DNA from: Macrococcus carouselicus
GTDB lineage: Bacteria > Bacillota > Bacilli > Staphylococcales > Staphylococcaceae
Direction: 5' to 3'
Length of the DNA stretch: 64,000 bases
Assembly (NCBI RefSeq): GCF_004359515.1
Contig: NZ_SCWD01000001.1
Location: forward strand, 744,001-808,000
This document shows, piece by piece, positions 33,375-43,822 of the stretch (positions are counted from its first letter, which is position 1; each line of letters starts with the position of its first letter). The notes under the pieces were generated by a model, which was not told where the DNA came from, ran no database searches, and was given only the letters and a program-made list of their open reading frames with translations. The position numbers and the translations under genes are program-made.

Positions 33375-34161
33375 TCGCTGCTACTACATTATTTATCTGC
33401 CTGTCATCTACTATATGCGGCAGGTCCGAATGCTGGAGAAGCAGCAAGTATTCAACGTTGCCGTTTGCACCTTTAATAGGAGAGACTGTTAAATCCTGCG
33501 CGCAGAAATGATTGTCTGCGGCAAAATCCAGCACCTCTTGTATAACCCTGAAGTGAACAGCCTTATCATTGACGATCCCTCTTTCACCGACCTCATCCCG
33601 GTGTGCCTCGAACTGCGGCTTGATCAAGGCCACAACCTGACCCTGGAGAGCGAGTATTCGGTGAAGCGTCGGAAAGATGAGAGATAATGAAATAAAGCTG
33701 ACGTCTATAGAAGCGAAGTCTGGACATTCATCAAATTGTTCAGGCGTGACAAAGCGAAAGTTCGTCTGTTCCATGACGGTGACACGTGGATCGATACGCA
33801 GGCTGTAAGCAAGCTGATTTGTACCGACATCAATGGCAAAGCTGCGCTTCACACCATTCTTCAGGGCACAGTCAGTGAATCCACCTGTGGATGAACCGAT
33901 ATCAACGTGTATTCTGTTCTGCAGCTTAAGGTTGAATACCTCCACCGCTTTTTCAAGCTTGTAGCCCCCTCTGCTGACATAACGTTTATTCAGTCCTTTT
34001 ATTCTGATCTTCACTTCTGCAGGATTAATTCTTTCTGCCGCTGAATGAATTCTCTCGTGACCGTTCAGCACTTTGCCGGCCATGATAAATCTTTTTGCTT
34101 CGTCAGCAGAGTCAAAATACTCGCGTTCGACGAGCCATTCATCAATCCGCTGTTTTTTCAT
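33364..34161 (-). CDS. tlyA: TlyA-family rRNA (cytidine-2'-O)-methyltransferase
   Basis: This 265-residue protein has an N-terminal S4 RNA-binding domain (about 1-62: [27 protein letters not shown]) and a FtsJ/RrmJ-like methyltransferase with SAM motif [16 protein letters not shown]. TlyA methylates ribose in 16S/23S rRNA; the old hemolysin label is not meaningful. It overlaps the dxs end by 20 bases with start at 34159-34161, the usual dxs-tlyA (yqxC) order. The ribosome binding site (GGTAAG) is weak, so translation may depend on coupling. Confidence 0.9.
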   Translation of the reverse strand: MKKQRIDEWLVEREYFDSADEAKRFIMAGKVLNGHERIHSAAERINPAEVKIRIKGLNKRYVSRGGYKLEKAVEVFNLKLQNRIHVDIGSSTGGFTDCALKNGVKRSFAIDVGTNQLAYSLRIDPRVTVMEQTNFRFVTPEQFDECPDFASIDVSFISLSLIFPTLHRILALQGQVVALIKPQFEAHRDEVGERGIVNDKAVHFRVIQEVLDFAADNHFCAQDLTVSPIKGANGNVEYLLLLQHSDLPHIVDDRQINNVVAAKTD

Positions 34162-36031
34162 TCTTACCGACCATCTGCTTGATTTCATCAATGAAATGAG
34201 CTGTCGTGAGACCTATTTCCTGCAGCAGCATATCGACATCGCCCTGTTCGATATATTCGTTGTCGATACCTAAGCGTCTCACATGAACATCCATGTTCTG
34301 GTCGTTGAAGTAATTGACAACGAGAGAACCAAAACCACCTGTCAGTATGGACTCCTCTACTGTCATAACAGGAACACGACGCGCGTTTAGTTTATTCAGA
34401 TAAGCAGTATCAAGCGGTTTAATGAAACGAGCATTGACCACTTCCACATTGATGCCTTCTTTTAAAAGCACTTCCTGCGCTTCAAGTATCGCTTGGAGCG
34501 TCGGACCGAAGGATAAGATGACGGCATCCTGACCTTCCCTGAGTACTTCCCATGTGCCGTACGGGACGCCTGTTTCAGGTGCTGATACTTTCACGCCTAA
34601 TCCATTACCTCTCGGATAGCGAATAGCAATCGGTCCCGTATATTCATTGAATGCACTATAGACCATTTTACCTGCTTCGTCCTCATCTTTCGGCATCATC
34701 ACCGTCATATTCGGTAGGTGGGTCAGGAAAGGAATATCAAAGACGCCTTGATGCGTTTCACCATCAGCACCGACGAGACCTGATCTGTCGATTCCGAATA
34801 CGGCATGAAGATTCTGCCGGTCGATATCGTGCAGCATCTGATCATATGCACGCTGCAGAAATGTTGAATAAATAGCAACATAAGGTATCATGCCGTTAGC
34901 TGCGAGCCCTCCTGCCATCGTCACAGCATGCTGTTCAGCTATTCCGACATCAAAGAACTGGTCAGGTAGCTGCTGCTGGAACTTTGTCAGCTTACTGCCC
35001 ACAGGCATAGCCGGCGTAATCGCCACGATACGCCTGTCGCTTTCAGCGAGCGCCATGACACTGTCGCTCATCAGCTGACTCCATGAAGGGGCAGAAGCTT
35101 TGCCGGCCAGCTGTTCACCGGTGTCCAGCTTATAGGGTCCAAGACCATGCCATGTCCCGATTTTATCGTTCTCTGCATGTTCATATCCTTTCCCTTTTTT
35201 TGTGATGACATGGATGATGACCGGTCCCTTGATACGTTTTGATGTTTCAATTGCTTCACCGAGTTCCCTGAAACTGTGACCATCGACCGGTCCCACGTAT
35301 TTGATGCCGAGCTCTTCAAAAAAGACACCCGGGACGACCAGGTATTTCAGACTATCCTTGATGCGGTCAGCTGAGTCACGCAGCTTATGACCACCGGGCA
35401 GTTTGCTCAGGAAACCATCTATATCGACTTTTGCGCGGTTATAGTTCTGATTGGTCCGCAGTCGGCCGAACATGTTATGCATCGCACCGACATTGGGTGC
35501 AATGCTCATCTCATTGTCGTTCAGGATGATCGTCATATTAGTTTTATCGTGTCCGATGTGATTCAATGCTTCAAGCGCCATGCCGCCGGTAAGTGCACCA
35601 TCACCTATCACCGGTACCACGTGGTATGCGTCACCCATAATATCACGTGCCTTTGCCATGCCCATCGCAGCAGAAAGTGAAGTCGAGCTATGCCCCGCTT
35701 CCCAGACATCATGTTCACTTTCAGAACGTTTTGGAAAGCCGCTGAGCCCGTTATGCTGACGCAGCTGGTCAAACTGTTCTGCACGACCTGTCAGGATTTT
35801 ATGGATATAGGCCTGATGACCTACATCAAAAATGATTTTATCCGTCGGACTGTTGAAATACTTGTGGAGCGCCAGTGTCAGTTCTACTACCCCTAAATTG
35901 GCTCCGATATGTCCGCCCGTCACCGCACATTTTTCTATGAGAAATTTCCTTATATCTTTACTTAACAGGATAAGCTCTTCGTCTGAAAGATCCCTGATAT
36001 CTGCCGGAGTCTTTATATTCGCAACATCCAT
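34142..36031 (-). CDS. dxs: 1-deoxy-D-xylulose-5-phosphate synthase
   Basis: This 629-residue thiamine diphosphate enzyme condenses pyruvate and glyceraldehyde 3-phosphate, the first step of the MEP isoprenoid route. It has the cofactor motif [18 protein letters not shown] with [12 protein letters not shown], the central transketolase domain ([15 protein letters not shown]) and C-terminal domain ([12 protein letters not shown]). Dxs also supplies thiamine and pyridoxal synthesis in other bacteria. S. aureus makes isoprenoids by mevalonate and lacks this gene, so it separates this organism from S. aureus. ispA lies just upstream in the operon. Confidence 0.95.
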   Translation of the reverse strand: MDVANIKTPADIRDLSDEELILLSKDIRKFLIEKCAVTGGHIGANLGVVELTLALHKYFNSPTDKIIFDVGHQAYIHKILTGRAEQFDQLRQHNGLSGFPKRSESEHDVWEAGHSSTSLSAAMGMAKARDIMGDAYHVVPVIGDGALTGGMALEALNHIGHDKTNMTIILNDNEMSIAPNVGAMHNMFGRLRTNQNYNRAKVDIDGFLSKLPGGHKLRDSADRIKDSLKYLVVPGVFFEELGIKYVGPVDGHSFRELGEAIETSKRIKGPVIIHVITKKGKGYEHAENDKIGTWHGLGPYKLDTGEQLAGKASAPSWSQLMSDSVMALAESDRRIVAITPAMPVGSKLTKFQQQLPDQFFDVGIAEQHAVTMAGGLAANGMIPYVAIYSTFLQRAYDQMLHDIDRQNLHAVFGIDRSGLVGADGETHQGVFDIPFLTHLPNMTVMMPKDEDEAGKMVYSAFNEYTGPIAIRYPRGNGLGVKVSAPETGVPYGTWEVLREGQDAVILSFGPTLQAILEAQEVLLKEGINVEVVNARFIKPLDTAYLNKLNARRVPVMTVEESILTGGFGSLVVNYFNDQNMDVHVRRLGIDNEYIEQGDVDMLLQEIGLTTAHFIDEIKQMVGKNEKTAD

Positions 36032-36092
36032 GAGTTTTCCACCTACAGTCTAAATATTATTAAGTTCAATTATAGCATTGTCATCCATAATG

Positions 36093-36120
36093 AACAAAAA
36101 AGCCATAACGGCTTTTTTAT
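36093..36120 (-). terminator. terminator after ispA
   Basis: AAAAAAGCC/GGCTTTTTT stem around ATAAC, followed on the minus strand by TTTTTTGTTC. It overlaps the ispA stop and would separate ispA from dxs, unless readthrough is common. Confidence 0.75.
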
Positions 36121-36974
36121 TTGTCTCTCTTAATGATGAATTGAAGCAGTTCCAGCAGCGCTGCGCTTTCACCTTGCAGCGCATCAATCATCTTCTCAGT
36201 ATCTGAATAGAGTTCATTCATAGCAGACTTGGCATTCTCAAGACCAAGTAATGACACATAAGTCGACTTGGCATTCTCTATATCACTGCCGGCCGATTTG
36301 CCCATCTCCTCAAAACTACCTTCAACATCCAGGATATCATCTTTAATCTGGAAGAGCAGTCCAAAATGCCGACCGATTGTCACCAGCTGTCTGATGACGG
36401 CTTCAGGTTGATCAGCTATGATACCCGCACACTCAAAGCATACGCGTATCAGGTCACCCGTCTTATGGTGATGTACGGTTTTCAGTTCATCGAGAGTCAG
36501 CTGTTTTTTCTCTGCTTTCATATCAAGCACCTGCCCCGCTACCATACCTCTGCTGCCCGCTGCGCCGGAAATCGCTGTAATCAGCCTGCTGCGCTGCTCA
36601 GTCGATAAATTTTCATCGGTACTGATCTGGTAGAAACTATCCGTGAGCAGACCATCACCAGCCAGAATAGCGACGTCTTCTCCGTAGACTTTATGATTGG
36701 TCATTTTGCCTCTTCGATAGTCGTCATTATCCATAGCGGGTAAGTCATCGTGTATCAATGAGTAGGTATGTATCATTTCAATGGCAGCTGCCGTACGCAG
36801 CCCTTTCTCAGGTTCTGCACCAAAGAGCTCAAGTGTGGAGAATAACAGCACGGGCCTTATTCTCTTGCCACCTGCCAGCAGCGAATACATCATTGCCGTA
36901 TCAAGCGTATCATCAACAGGGTTCTGGTAGAGTGTCTCAAGATATTGTTCTATGCGACCTTTATAGTCACTCAT
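36117..36974 (-). CDS. ispA: farnesyl diphosphate synthase
   Basis: This 285-residue prenyl transferase joins isopentenyl and dimethylallyl/geranyl diphosphates. The first aspartate-rich motif is IHDDLPAMDNDDYRRG (DDxxxxD, bacterial type) and the second is IKDDILDVEG. GGKRIRPVLLFSTLELFG and the AGDGLLTDSFY segment are also typical. It overlaps xseB by ATGA and follows xseA-xseB, the common order. Confidence 0.94.
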   Translation of the reverse strand: MSDYKGRIEQYLETLYQNPVDDTLDTAMMYSLLAGGKRIRPVLLFSTLELFGAEPEKGLRTAAAIEMIHTYSLIHDDLPAMDNDDYRRGKMTNHKVYGEDVAILAGDGLLTDSFYQISTDENLSTEQRSRLITAISGAAGSRGMVAGQVLDMKAEKKQLTLDELKTVHHHKTGDLIRVCFECAGIIADQPEAVIRQLVTIGRHFGLLFQIKDDILDVEGSFEEMGKSAGSDIENAKSTYVSLLGLENAKSAMNELYSDTEKMIDALQGESAALLELLQFIIKRDK

Positions 36975-37165
36975 TTCTGTCCCTCATCTGAACTGACCTT
37001 ATTGATTTTGTCTTCCGCCTGCACAAGCTGTTCCTGACAGGCTTTTGACAGCTGAACGCCTTTTTCGTAGAGCTCAATTGATTCTTCAAGTGAAACCTGG
37101 TCATTATCCAGTTTATTGACGATCGCTTCCAATTCCGTCATCATTGTCTCAAATTTTTTAGCCAT
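36971..37165 (-). CDS. xseB: exodeoxyribonuclease VII small subunit
   Basis: The 64-residue helical hairpin protein begins MAKKFETMMTELEAIVNKLDNDQVSLEESIELYEKGVQL, the XseB signature. Several copies bind XseA to form exonuclease VII, which degrades single-stranded DNA. It overlaps xseA by 8 bases and ispA by 4. Confidence 0.95.
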   Translation of the reverse strand: MAKKFETMMTELEAIVNKLDNDQVSLEESIELYEKGVQLSKACQEQLVQAEDKINKVSSDEGQK

Positions 37166-38498
37166 GTGGATTCTCCTTTACCGAATTGACTGTTGCCACT
37201 GCTTCACCGTTCGCTAGCTGAAGCTGTATCGACTGCTCTCTTTTGAGTTCATGAACACTACTCACTATACCATTCTCATTTCTGACGATACTATAGCCCC
37301 GTTCCAGAATACCCGTAGGATTCAGCGTGCTGAGCAGCCGGGTCTGCAGGTTCAGCTGATGAGCCGCAGCGCTTAACTTCCTGTCCATCAGCTGTTTCAG
37401 GCGCAGTCTCAGATCACGTTCGTTCGTCCGGTGAATATGAAGTTTATGACCCAGCCGTTCACGTGACAGCTGCGCATCCAGCCGGATATAGCGTTCACGG
37501 TGTATAGTGAAGCTCTGTTTCAGCAAAAACCCGAGTCGCTGCTCAAGCTCATCTTTTCGCTGCTGCTGCTGAGCGATCAAAGTCTGCGGATTTCTGAAGA
37601 CGGGGTGATTCAGATAACGCATCAGACGCTCATTCTGATATTTAAGTTTCTGACTGAGCTGCTGACTCAGATAGAGATCGATTGACTTCAGCTGCTGCAG
37701 TATGTCCATCTGGTCAGGCGTCGCCATGACAGCTGCACCAGTTGGTGTCGGTGCCCGAAGATCGGCGACATAATCACTGAGTGTCGTATCCGTCTCGTGT
37801 CCAACAGCGGAGATGATAGGCGTTTTCGCGGCGAATATCGCTTCTATAACTTCTCTTTCATTGAAGGCCCAGAGATCCTCAATCGAACCACCGCCGCGAC
37901 CGACTATGATAACGTCAACACCTAATGCATCTGCTTGTCTGATGTTCTTAACGATATCATGAGCGGCTCCATTTCCCTGGACGAGTGTAGAGATATAATG
38001 CACTTCAGCAAGAGGATAGCGTCGATTGAGCGTTGTTTCAATATCGCGTATCGCTGCGCCGGTTGAAGCGGTCAGCACGGCAATCGCAGCCGGATAGCGC
38101 GGCAGCTTCTTTTTATGTTCAGCCGCAAAGAATCCTCTGGACTGAAGCTCCTTTTTCAAGGCCTCGAACTGCTCATAGAGCTGTCCGACACCATCCAGCG
38201 ACATATCGTCTGCATAGAGCTGGTAACTTCCTCTGCTTTCATAGACTGAGATGCGGCCAGTGATCAGTACGCCGTCCCCTTCTTTTGGTGTGAAGTTCAG
38301 CTTCACCGCCTCTCGTTTAAACATCATGCCATTCATCACCGCGCTTCCGTCTTTCAACGCAAAGTAAAGATGACCGCTTGAATGGCGCTTGACATTTGAA
38401 AGCTCACCTTTAATATAGACTTTCTCTAAATAGGGATCCCGGTCAAACTTCGCCTTGATATAACGGGTAAGCGCACCTATCGACAGATACTGAGTCAT
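37158..38498 (-). CDS. xseA: exodeoxyribonuclease VII large subunit
   Basis: This 446-residue subunit has an N-terminal OB fold (about 1-100: VYIKGELSNVKRHSSGHLYFALKDGSA), the catalytic domain with VIIVGRGGGSIEDLWAFNEREV and SAVGHETDTTLSDYVADLRAPTPTGAA, and a C-terminal coiled coil. It is coupled to nusB by ATGA. In Bacillus folD lies between nusB and xseA; here it is missing. Confidence 0.95.
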   Translation of the reverse strand: MTQYLSIGALTRYIKAKFDRDPYLEKVYIKGELSNVKRHSSGHLYFALKDGSAVMNGMMFKREAVKLNFTPKEGDGVLITGRISVYESRGSYQLYADDMSLDGVGQLYEQFEALKKELQSRGFFAAEHKKKLPRYPAAIAVLTASTGAAIRDIETTLNRRYPLAEVHYISTLVQGNGAAHDIVKNIRQADALGVDVIIVGRGGGSIEDLWAFNEREVIEAIFAAKTPIISAVGHETDTTLSDYVADLRAPTPTGAAVMATPDQMDILQQLKSIDLYLSQQLSQKLKYQNERLMRYLNHPVFRNPQTLIAQQQQRKDELEQRLGFLLKQSFTIHRERYIRLDAQLSRERLGHKLHIHRTNERDLRLRLKQLMDRKLSAAAHQLNLQTRLLSTLNPTGILERGYSIVRNENGIVSSVHELKREQSIQLQLANGEAVATVNSVKENPHG

Positions 38499-38887
38499 TG
38501 AGCTTTCTGTTTGATGACTTCACTGAGAACGCCGTTGATGAATTTAAAGCTGTCATCATCTCCATATTCCTTGGATAAATTGACCGCTTCATTGACTGCC
38601 ACTTTATCGGGGACGTCTGTATAAAGGAGTTCATAGACAGCCATGCGAAGCAGAGTGCGGTCGATTTTAGAAAGGCGCTCCAGTTTCCATTGCTTGAGGT
38701 TAGGGCTGATGTGTTCATCGATTTCGTCCTGATGCGCCTTTACTCCTGCGACCAGCTGATCCATAAATCCATCCCGTTCATTCGCTTCCAGCACGAAACG
38801 TTTCGCCTCACTGGCCTCAATCGGTTCCTTGGTCTCCATCTGGAATAAGACTTTCAATGCATGTTCTCTCGATTCTTTACGACTCAT
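38495..38887 (-). CDS. nusB: transcription antitermination factor NusB
   Basis: This 130-residue all-helical protein has SRKESREHALKVLFQME at the N terminus and KLERLSKIDRTLLRMAVYELLY and AVNEAVNLSKEYGDDDSFKFINGVLS, the NusB signature. With NusE (S10) it binds boxA in rRNA leader RNA. The start follows AAGGAGAAAAATT. Confidence 0.95.
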   Translation of the reverse strand: MSRKESREHALKVLFQMETKEPIEASEAKRFVLEANERDGFMDQLVAGVKAHQDEIDEHISPNLKQWKLERLSKIDRTLLRMAVYELLYTDVPDKVAVNEAVNLSKEYGDDDSFKFINGVLSEVIKQKAQ

Positions 38888-38902
38888 AATTTTTCTCCTT
38901 CA

Positions 38903-38930
38903 AAAAGTCAGAGGATGCAAGCATCCTCCT
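38903..38930 (-). terminator. hairpin between asp23-like gene and nusB, possible weak terminator
   Basis: GAGGATG/CATCCTC stem with a CTTG loop (38911-38928), then TGACTTTTTG on the minus strand. The T-run is offset by four bases, so it may only attenuate transcription into nusB. Confidence 0.5.
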
Positions 38931-39261
38931 AATCATTAAATTTTATATTGATGATGTGGATATTGATTTCTTTCGGTGTCAGAGCTGTCATGTTGGTCAG
39001 AGCATTCTTGATATTCTGCTGAACCTGTTTGGCAGTACTTGAGATTTTAGTTCCGTAATCGAAGATACAGTATGCATCGATATAGATATCACTTTCCTTG
39101 ACCTCGACATTGACACCTTTTGCATTTTTGACACCCAGCTTATCCAATGATTTATATTTCTGAGCAAGTGAAACACCTTTGATTTCACCCACTGCAATAT
39201 TCGTAATCACTTCAATGACATTAGGCGCAATTTCAACTGTTCCTAAATTCTGTTTAGACAT
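38929..39261 (-). CDS. Asp23/Gls24 family protein (YqhY-like)
   Basis: This 110-residue protein has the Asp23/Gls24 pattern GTVEIAPNVIEVITNIAVGEIKGV and a short C-terminal amphipathic tail. Its position between accC and nusB is that of Bacillus YqhY, which is linked to lipid metabolism through acetyl-CoA carboxylase, and of one of the staphylococcal Asp23 paralogues. Molecular function is not established. Confidence 0.87.
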   Translation of the reverse strand: MSKQNLGTVEIAPNVIEVITNIAVGEIKGVSLAQKYKSLDKLGVKNAKGVNVEVKESDIYIDAYCIFDYGTKISSTAKQVQQNIKNALTNMTALTPKEINIHIINIKFND

Positions 39262-39321
39262 AGCTTATGCCTCCCATCATATAATAAGTTTATCATACCA
39301 TTATTCTATAGTTATTTTAAC

Positions 39322-39360
39322 TGAAAATACAAAGAAAGAAGTCTCAGGGAGACTTCTTTC
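39322..39360 (-). terminator. terminator after accC
   Basis: 12-base stem GAAAGAAGTCTC and its complement with a three-base loop (39334-39360), followed on the minus strand by TTTGTATTTTC. Confidence 0.85.
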
Positions 39361-39366
39361 CGCATT

Positions 39367-40716
39367 CTATTCTATATTCAGTTTATTTTCATTTAAAAAG
39401 TCTGTGCTGTATTCCTTGCTACAGAAAACAGGATGTTTAAGAAGCGCCTGATGGAACGGAATCGTCGTATGGATTCCCATGATGATATACTCATCGAGTG
39501 CTCTCAGCGCGCATGCAATCGCCTCTTCTCTCGTCGGCTGATGGATGATCAGCTTTGCCACCATTGAATCATAATAAGGGGGAATCGTATAACCATTGTA
39601 GCAGGCAGAATCCACTCTGACACCGTAACCACCAGGTACAAGGTACTGGGTGATGTCACCTGCAGACGGCATGAAGTTCTTCACCGGGTTCTCAGCATTG
39701 ATCCGCAGTTCGATCGCATGGCCTCTGAACTGGATATCCTCCTGCTGAAGAGTAAGCGGCTCACCGGCTGCGATTCTGATCTGCCATTTCACGAGGTCAC
39801 AGCCGGTCACCATCTCGGTCACAGGATGTTCTACCTGGATGCGCGTATTCATCTCCATGAAGTAATACTGGTCGCTATCCAGGTCATAGATGAACTCAAT
39901 CGTTCCTGCATTCTCGTAACCGACGACTTCTGCGGCACGTACGGCCGCTGCACCCATCTCCATTCTGGTCTTTTCTGACAGGATAGGACTCGGAGATTCC
40001 TCGACAAGTTTCTGCATACGACGCTGAATCGTACAGTCACGCTCACCGAGATGAATTGTATGACCGAAACCATCTGCCAGCACCTGTATCTCGATGTGTC
40101 TGAAGTTCTCAATGAACTTTTCTATATATAGTCCTTTGTTCCCGAATGAGATTTCCGCCTCCTGTTCAGTCATACGGAAACCTGTCATCAGTTCTTTCTC
40201 ATCGCGAGCGACGCGGATCCCTTTACCGCCTCCACCTGCTGTTGCTTTGATGATAACCGGATAACCGATACGTTCTGCTTCAGCTTTTGCTGCTTCAACC
40301 GAACTGACCAGACCATCACTGCCGGGTACGACAGGAACATTCGCTTTAATCATCTCTTTCTTCGCAATATCCTTGATACCCATTTTGTTGATTGCGGCAT
40401 GTCCCGGGCCAATGAACTTGATATTACAAGCCTCACACATCTCCGCAAAATCTGCATTCTCAGCGAGAAAGCCGTAGCCGGGATGGATACCATCACAGCC
40501 AGTCGAACTTGCGATGGACAGAATGTTCGGGATATTAAGATAAGAATCCTTGGAATATTTCGGACCGACACAATAAGCTTCATCTGCAAGCTGTGCATGA
40601 AGTGCCTCGCGGTCTGCCTCTGAATAGATAGCGACCGATTGAATGCCCAGTTCTTTTAAAGCGCGTATGATTCTGACTGCGATTTCGCCTCTATTTGCAA
40701 TAAGTACTTTTCTCAT
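39367..40716 (-). CDS. accC: acetyl-CoA carboxylase, biotin carboxylase subunit
   Basis: This 449-residue ATP-grasp enzyme carboxylates the biotin on AccB. It has the N-terminal [17 protein letters not shown], the glycine-rich ATP loop [15 protein letters not shown] (about 158-172), [17 protein letters not shown] and the catalytic [22 protein letters not shown]. The start overlaps the accB stop (TAATG). Confidence 0.96.
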   Translation of the reverse strand: MRKVLIANRGEIAVRIIRALKELGIQSVAIYSEADREALHAQLADEAYCVGPKYSKDSYLNIPNILSIASSTGCDGIHPGYGFLAENADFAEMCEACNIKFIGPGHAAINKMGIKDIAKKEMIKANVPVVPGSDGLVSSVEAAKAEAERIGYPVIIKATAGGGGKGIRVARDEKELMTGFRMTEQEAEISFGNKGLYIEKFIENFRHIEIQVLADGFGHTIHLGERDCTIQRRMQKLVEESPSPILSEKTRMEMGAAAVRAAEVVGYENAGTIEFIYDLDSDQYYFMEMNTRIQVEHPVTEMVTGCDLVKWQIRIAAGEPLTLQQEDIQFRGHAIELRINAENPVKNFMPSAGDITQYLVPGGYGVRVDSACYNGYTIPPYYDSMVAKLIIHQPTREEAIACALRALDEYIIMGIHTTIPFHQALLKHPVFCSKEYSTDFLNENKLNIE

Positions 40717-41159
40717 TATTTCACCTTAAAGAGCGGCTGACCATATTCGACCATCTGACCGTCTTCAACAAGAATCTCCACGATTTCACCGGCCACTTCC
40801 GCCTGAATCTCATTGAAAAGTTTCATCGCCTCAAGAATACAGACAATGGAATCTGCGGAAACTTTATCTCCGACATTGACATACGGTCCTTTGTCGGGCG
40901 ATGGTGATTTATAGAATGTGCCGACCATCGGCGCATTGATGGTCTGAGTCACCTCCTCAGCCTGAGCAGGAACAGCTTCAACTTCAATCTCCTGGAGCTG
41001 CTGTGCAGGCTCTGCAACCTGTACCGGCTGCGCGGCGACTTCGGCTATCTTACTTTCCTTGAAAAGTTTTACCTTCTGTTCATTATCTTCAATCTCAATC
41101 GTTGTGAGCGATGAGTCTTCCAGTACTTTAATCAGTTCTTTAATTTGTTCAAGATTCAT
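40716..41159 (-). CDS. accB: acetyl-CoA carboxylase, biotin carboxyl carrier protein
   Basis: This 147-residue carrier has an N-terminal helical part, an Ala/Gln/Glu-rich linker (about 38-75) and the biotinyl domain with EAMKLFNEI, in which Lys113 carries biotin, and the [21 protein letters not shown] thumb region. The start at 41157-41159 follows AAAGGAG; an in-frame TTG at 41177 is unlikely. accB-accC form an operon with a clear promoter. Confidence 0.95.
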   Translation of the reverse strand: MNLEQIKELIKVLEDSSLTTIEIEDNEQKVKLFKESKIAEVAAQPVQVAEPAQQLQEIEVEAVPAQAEEVTQTINAPMVGTFYKSPSPDKGPYVNVGDKVSADSIVCILEAMKLFNEIQAEVAGEIVEILVEDGQMVEYGQPLFKVK

Positions 41160-41199
41160 AAGGTTCTCCTTTAACAATCAGTTTCATTTACTAATCCTC

Positions 41200-41228
41200 A
41201 TTTTACTTCAGTGGTCAGACCAATTCAA
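41200..41228 (-). promoter_or_regulatory. promoter for accBC with palindrome in the spacer
   Basis: TTGAAT (41223-41228) and TAAAAT (41200-41205) are 17 bases apart on the minus strand. The spacer contains the 11-base palindrome TGGTCTGACCA (41212-41222), a possible operator half or short site. Confidence 0.65.
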
Positions 41229-41230
41229 GT

Positions 41231-41264
41231 TAAAATAAAAAACCTTCCTTAAAATAGGAAGGTT
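41231..41264 (-). terminator. terminator after efp
   Basis: AACCTTCCT/AGGAAGGTT stem with a short AT loop and a T-rich tail (TTTTTTATTTTA) on the minus strand. Confidence 0.88.
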
Positions 41265-41268
41265 GCAT

Positions 41269-41826
41269 TTAACCGCGTGATACGTATGAACCGTCAGTGG
41301 TGTTGATGATAAGCAGATCGCCCTGGTTAACAAATAAAGGAACATTCAGCGTATAACCTGTTTCAACCGTGGCTGCTTTAGTCGCACCTTGCGCTGTATC
41401 ACCCTTGATACCTGGTTCTGTTTCAGTTACTTCAAGTGTGACTGTGTTAGGGAGTTCAACTCCAAGGGTTTCACCCTGGTAGCTCTGAATATGAACTTCC
41501 ATGTTCTCTTTTAAGAACTTCAGTTCATGCGTCAGGTTTGCTTCTGGTAATTCAGTCTGGTCATATGTCTCAGTATCCATAAAGACATGAGAGTCACCGC
41601 TTGCATATAAATACTGCATTCTGCGATTGTCAATCTGAGCTTTGCCTACTTTTTCACCTGCACGGAATGTTTTCTCCTGAATGGCACCGTTACGTAAGTT
41701 TCTGAGTTTAGAACGGACGAATGCTGCGCCTTTACCAGGTTTCACGTGCTGGAATTCAAGTACACGCCAGATACCGTTATCTACTTCAATTGTTAAACCT
41801 GTTTTAAAATCGTTAACTGAGATCAT
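41269..41826 (-). CDS. efp: elongation factor P
   Basis: This 185-residue three-domain protein relieves ribosome stalling at polyproline. The tip loop is [12 protein letters not shown] with Lys32, the residue modified in other bacteria. [12 protein letters not shown] and the C-terminal [17 protein letters not shown] are typical. It follows the M24 peptidase gene by 24 bases; yqhT-efp is the Bacillus order too. Start preceded by AGGAGGATT. Confidence 0.96.
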   Translation of the reverse strand: MISVNDFKTGLTIEVDNGIWRVLEFQHVKPGKGAAFVRSKLRNLRNGAIQEKTFRAGEKVGKAQIDNRRMQYLYASGDSHVFMDTETYDQTELPEANLTHELKFLKENMEVHIQSYQGETLGVELPNTVTLEVTETEPGIKGDTAQGATKAATVETGYTLNVPLFVNQGDLLIINTTDGSYVSRG

Positions 41827-41850
41827 GAGTAATCCTCCTAAATTTGCTTT

Positions 41851-42900
41851 CTATAAAATAATAAGGTCTTTCGTGGAATGTGTAAAGCGCTTTAGTCCAC
41901 TTTCCGTGACCAGTACATCATCTTCAATGCGAACGCCGCCCAGTCCTTCCACATAAATACCTGGTTCAAGCGTGACGCACATACCTGGTTCCAGCTGCAG
42001 ATCTGACCCTGCTGAAAGTCCGGGACCCTCGTGGACTTCTAGTCCGATGCCGTGTCCAAGTGAATGGCCGAACTGATCACCATAACCCGCCTGCTTGATG
42101 ATATCGCGGGAAATCGCATCTGCCTCTTTACCGGTCATGCCGGCCTTGACCTGATTCAGCGCTGTGACCTGTGACTCGAGCACGATATCATAGATCCTAT
42201 GCATTTCATCAAGCGGCTCACCAACAGCAAGTGTACGTGTAATATCTGATACATAGCCATTGTAGAGTGCACCGTAATCAAGCGTGACCATATCGCCTGT
42301 TTCGATGACTTTACCCGATGCGATGCCATGAGGAAGTGCTCCTCTATGACCTGATGCCACAATGATATCAAAGGACGAACCGCTTGCGCCCTGCTTGCGC
42401 ATAAACATCTCAAGTTCGTTGCTGACTGCCAGTTCAGTGATGCCTGCTCTGATGAATGTCTGGATATGACTGAATGCTTCATCTGCTATATCCGCAGCTT
42501 TCTGGATTACTTCTATTTCTGATGGTTCTTTGACCATTCTGATTCTCTCAATCTCTCCAGCAATGTCAACTAGAGCCATACTTTGATTCAATGACTGGTA
42601 CTGCTGGAAAGTAATGAGGTCACCTTCAAAGCCTACTGTCTGGTAGCCTTTCTCGCTGACTAACTTTTTGACTGCATCGAGAAGCAGTCCCTGCTGTTTG
42701 ACGATTTCAAAGTCTGTTTGTTCTGTGGCCTGACTGATATAACGGAAATCCGTCACAAGATAACGTTTATCCTTTGTGATGACCAATGCGCCGCTCGATC
42801 CTGTAAAAAGTGAAAGATAGCGACGATTGTACGGTGAAAGCACAACCACTGCATCCAGCTCTCTGTCACTCATCAGTTGATTCAGTTTATCAAATTTCAT
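41851..42900 (-). CDS. M24-family aminopeptidase P / proline dipeptidase-like (YqhT)
   Basis: This 349-residue two-domain protein has a creatinase-like N-terminal domain and a pita-bread catalytic domain with metal ligands in VTLDYGALYNGYVSDITRTL, GHSLGHGIGLEVHEGP, TLEPGIYV and GVRIEDDVLV. It cleaves Xaa-Pro bonds. The start follows GGAGGAAATGAT. It is in an operon with efp, a translation factor also connected with proline, which may be coincidence. Confidence 0.88.
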   Translation of the reverse strand: MKFDKLNQLMSDRELDAVVVLSPYNRRYLSLFTGSSGALVITKDKRYLVTDFRYISQATEQTDFEIVKQQGLLLDAVKKLVSEKGYQTVGFEGDLITFQQYQSLNQSMALVDIAGEIERIRMVKEPSEIEVIQKAADIADEAFSHIQTFIRAGITELAVSNELEMFMRKQGASGSSFDIIVASGHRGALPHGIASGKVIETGDMVTLDYGALYNGYVSDITRTLAVGEPLDEMHRIYDIVLESQVTALNQVKAGMTGKEADAISRDIIKQAGYGDQFGHSLGHGIGLEVHEGPGLSAGSDLQLEPGMCVTLEPGIYVEGLGGVRIEDDVLVTESGLKRFTHSTKDLIIL

Positions 42901-42955
42901 ATCATTTCCTCCATGTCTGAAAATTCAGTCTCTACTAATCATAGCATAAATAGTG

Positions 42956-43786
42956 CTATCGTCTATATGTCCATTCATCACTCATATATTTGTCTGCGAT
43001 CTGATAGACTTCTTCCAGCTGTTCATTGGTCAGTTCATAAGGAACAAGCTCTATGCCGAGACCTTTCTCAAACCCTTTATGAAACGCTTCTTCCATCTCT
43101 TTAATAGTGACATGCCGATCTGATAAGTCGTTGATGGCAACAGCCTTGTCACTGAAAGCATTCTGCATCTTCTCTCTCATCCGTGGGTTCTTATAGATAA
43201 AGAGATCGAACAGTTCATTAGTGTCAATGTCCTGAAGGATGGAGCCATGCTGCAAAATGACGCCTTTCTGTCTTGTCTGTGCACTGCCTGCTACTTTACG
43301 CCCTTCCACCACCAACTCATACCAGCTTGGTGCATCGAAACAGACTGAGCTTCTTGGATCCCGGAGTTTCGCTTTCTGCTCTTCGGTGCGCGGAATGGCG
43401 AACTCGGCATCGAAACCAAGTTCCTTGAACCCTTCCAGCAGACCATTCGATATCACTCGGTAGGCCTCTGTCACTGCCTGAGGCATGTCCGGATGTGACT
43501 CGGGTACTACTACCGAATACGTGAGCTCTTTATCATGAAGAACACCGCGGCCGCCCGTCGTTCTTCTGACTAGACCGATATCATTTGCCTTCACCTTTTC
43601 GATATCAATCTCTTTCTCCAGTTTCTGAAAATAACCTATCGAGAGAGTCCTTGGATTCCAGCCGTAGAAGCGGATGACAGGCTGCATCTTCCCTTCTGAT
43701 ACCCAGTTCAGCAGCGCTTCATCAAGTGCCATATTGAAATAAGGGTTCTGTTTTTTTGTATTGATAAATAGCCATTGTTCTGTCAT
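42956..43786 (-). CDS. lipM: octanoyltransferase LipM
   Basis: This 276-residue protein of the lipoate ligase fold has [19 protein letters not shown], Cys149 in [24 protein letters not shown] and Lys164. The cysteine at this place defines LipM, which moves octanoyl from acyl carrier protein to GcvH to begin lipoate synthesis. Glycine cleavage genes lie just to the right. The start at 43784-43786 follows AAGGATG; an earlier in-frame ATG at 43795 is part of that site. Confidence 0.9.
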   Translation of the reverse strand: MTEQWLFINTKKQNPYFNMALDEALLNWVSEGKMQPVIRFYGWNPRTLSIGYFQKLEKEIDIEKVKANDIGLVRRTTGGRGVLHDKELTYSVVVPESHPDMPQAVTEAYRVISNGLLEGFKELGFDAEFAIPRTEEQKAKLRDPRSSVCFDAPSWYELVVEGRKVAGSAQTRQKGVILQHGSILQDIDTNELFDLFIYKNPRMREKMQNAFSDKAVAINDLSDRHVTIKEMEEAFHKGFEKGLGIELVPYELTNEQLEEVYQIADKYMSDEWTYRR

Positions 43787-43822
43787 ATGTATCATCCTTA
43801 TAGTATATAGAGTAAAATAACT

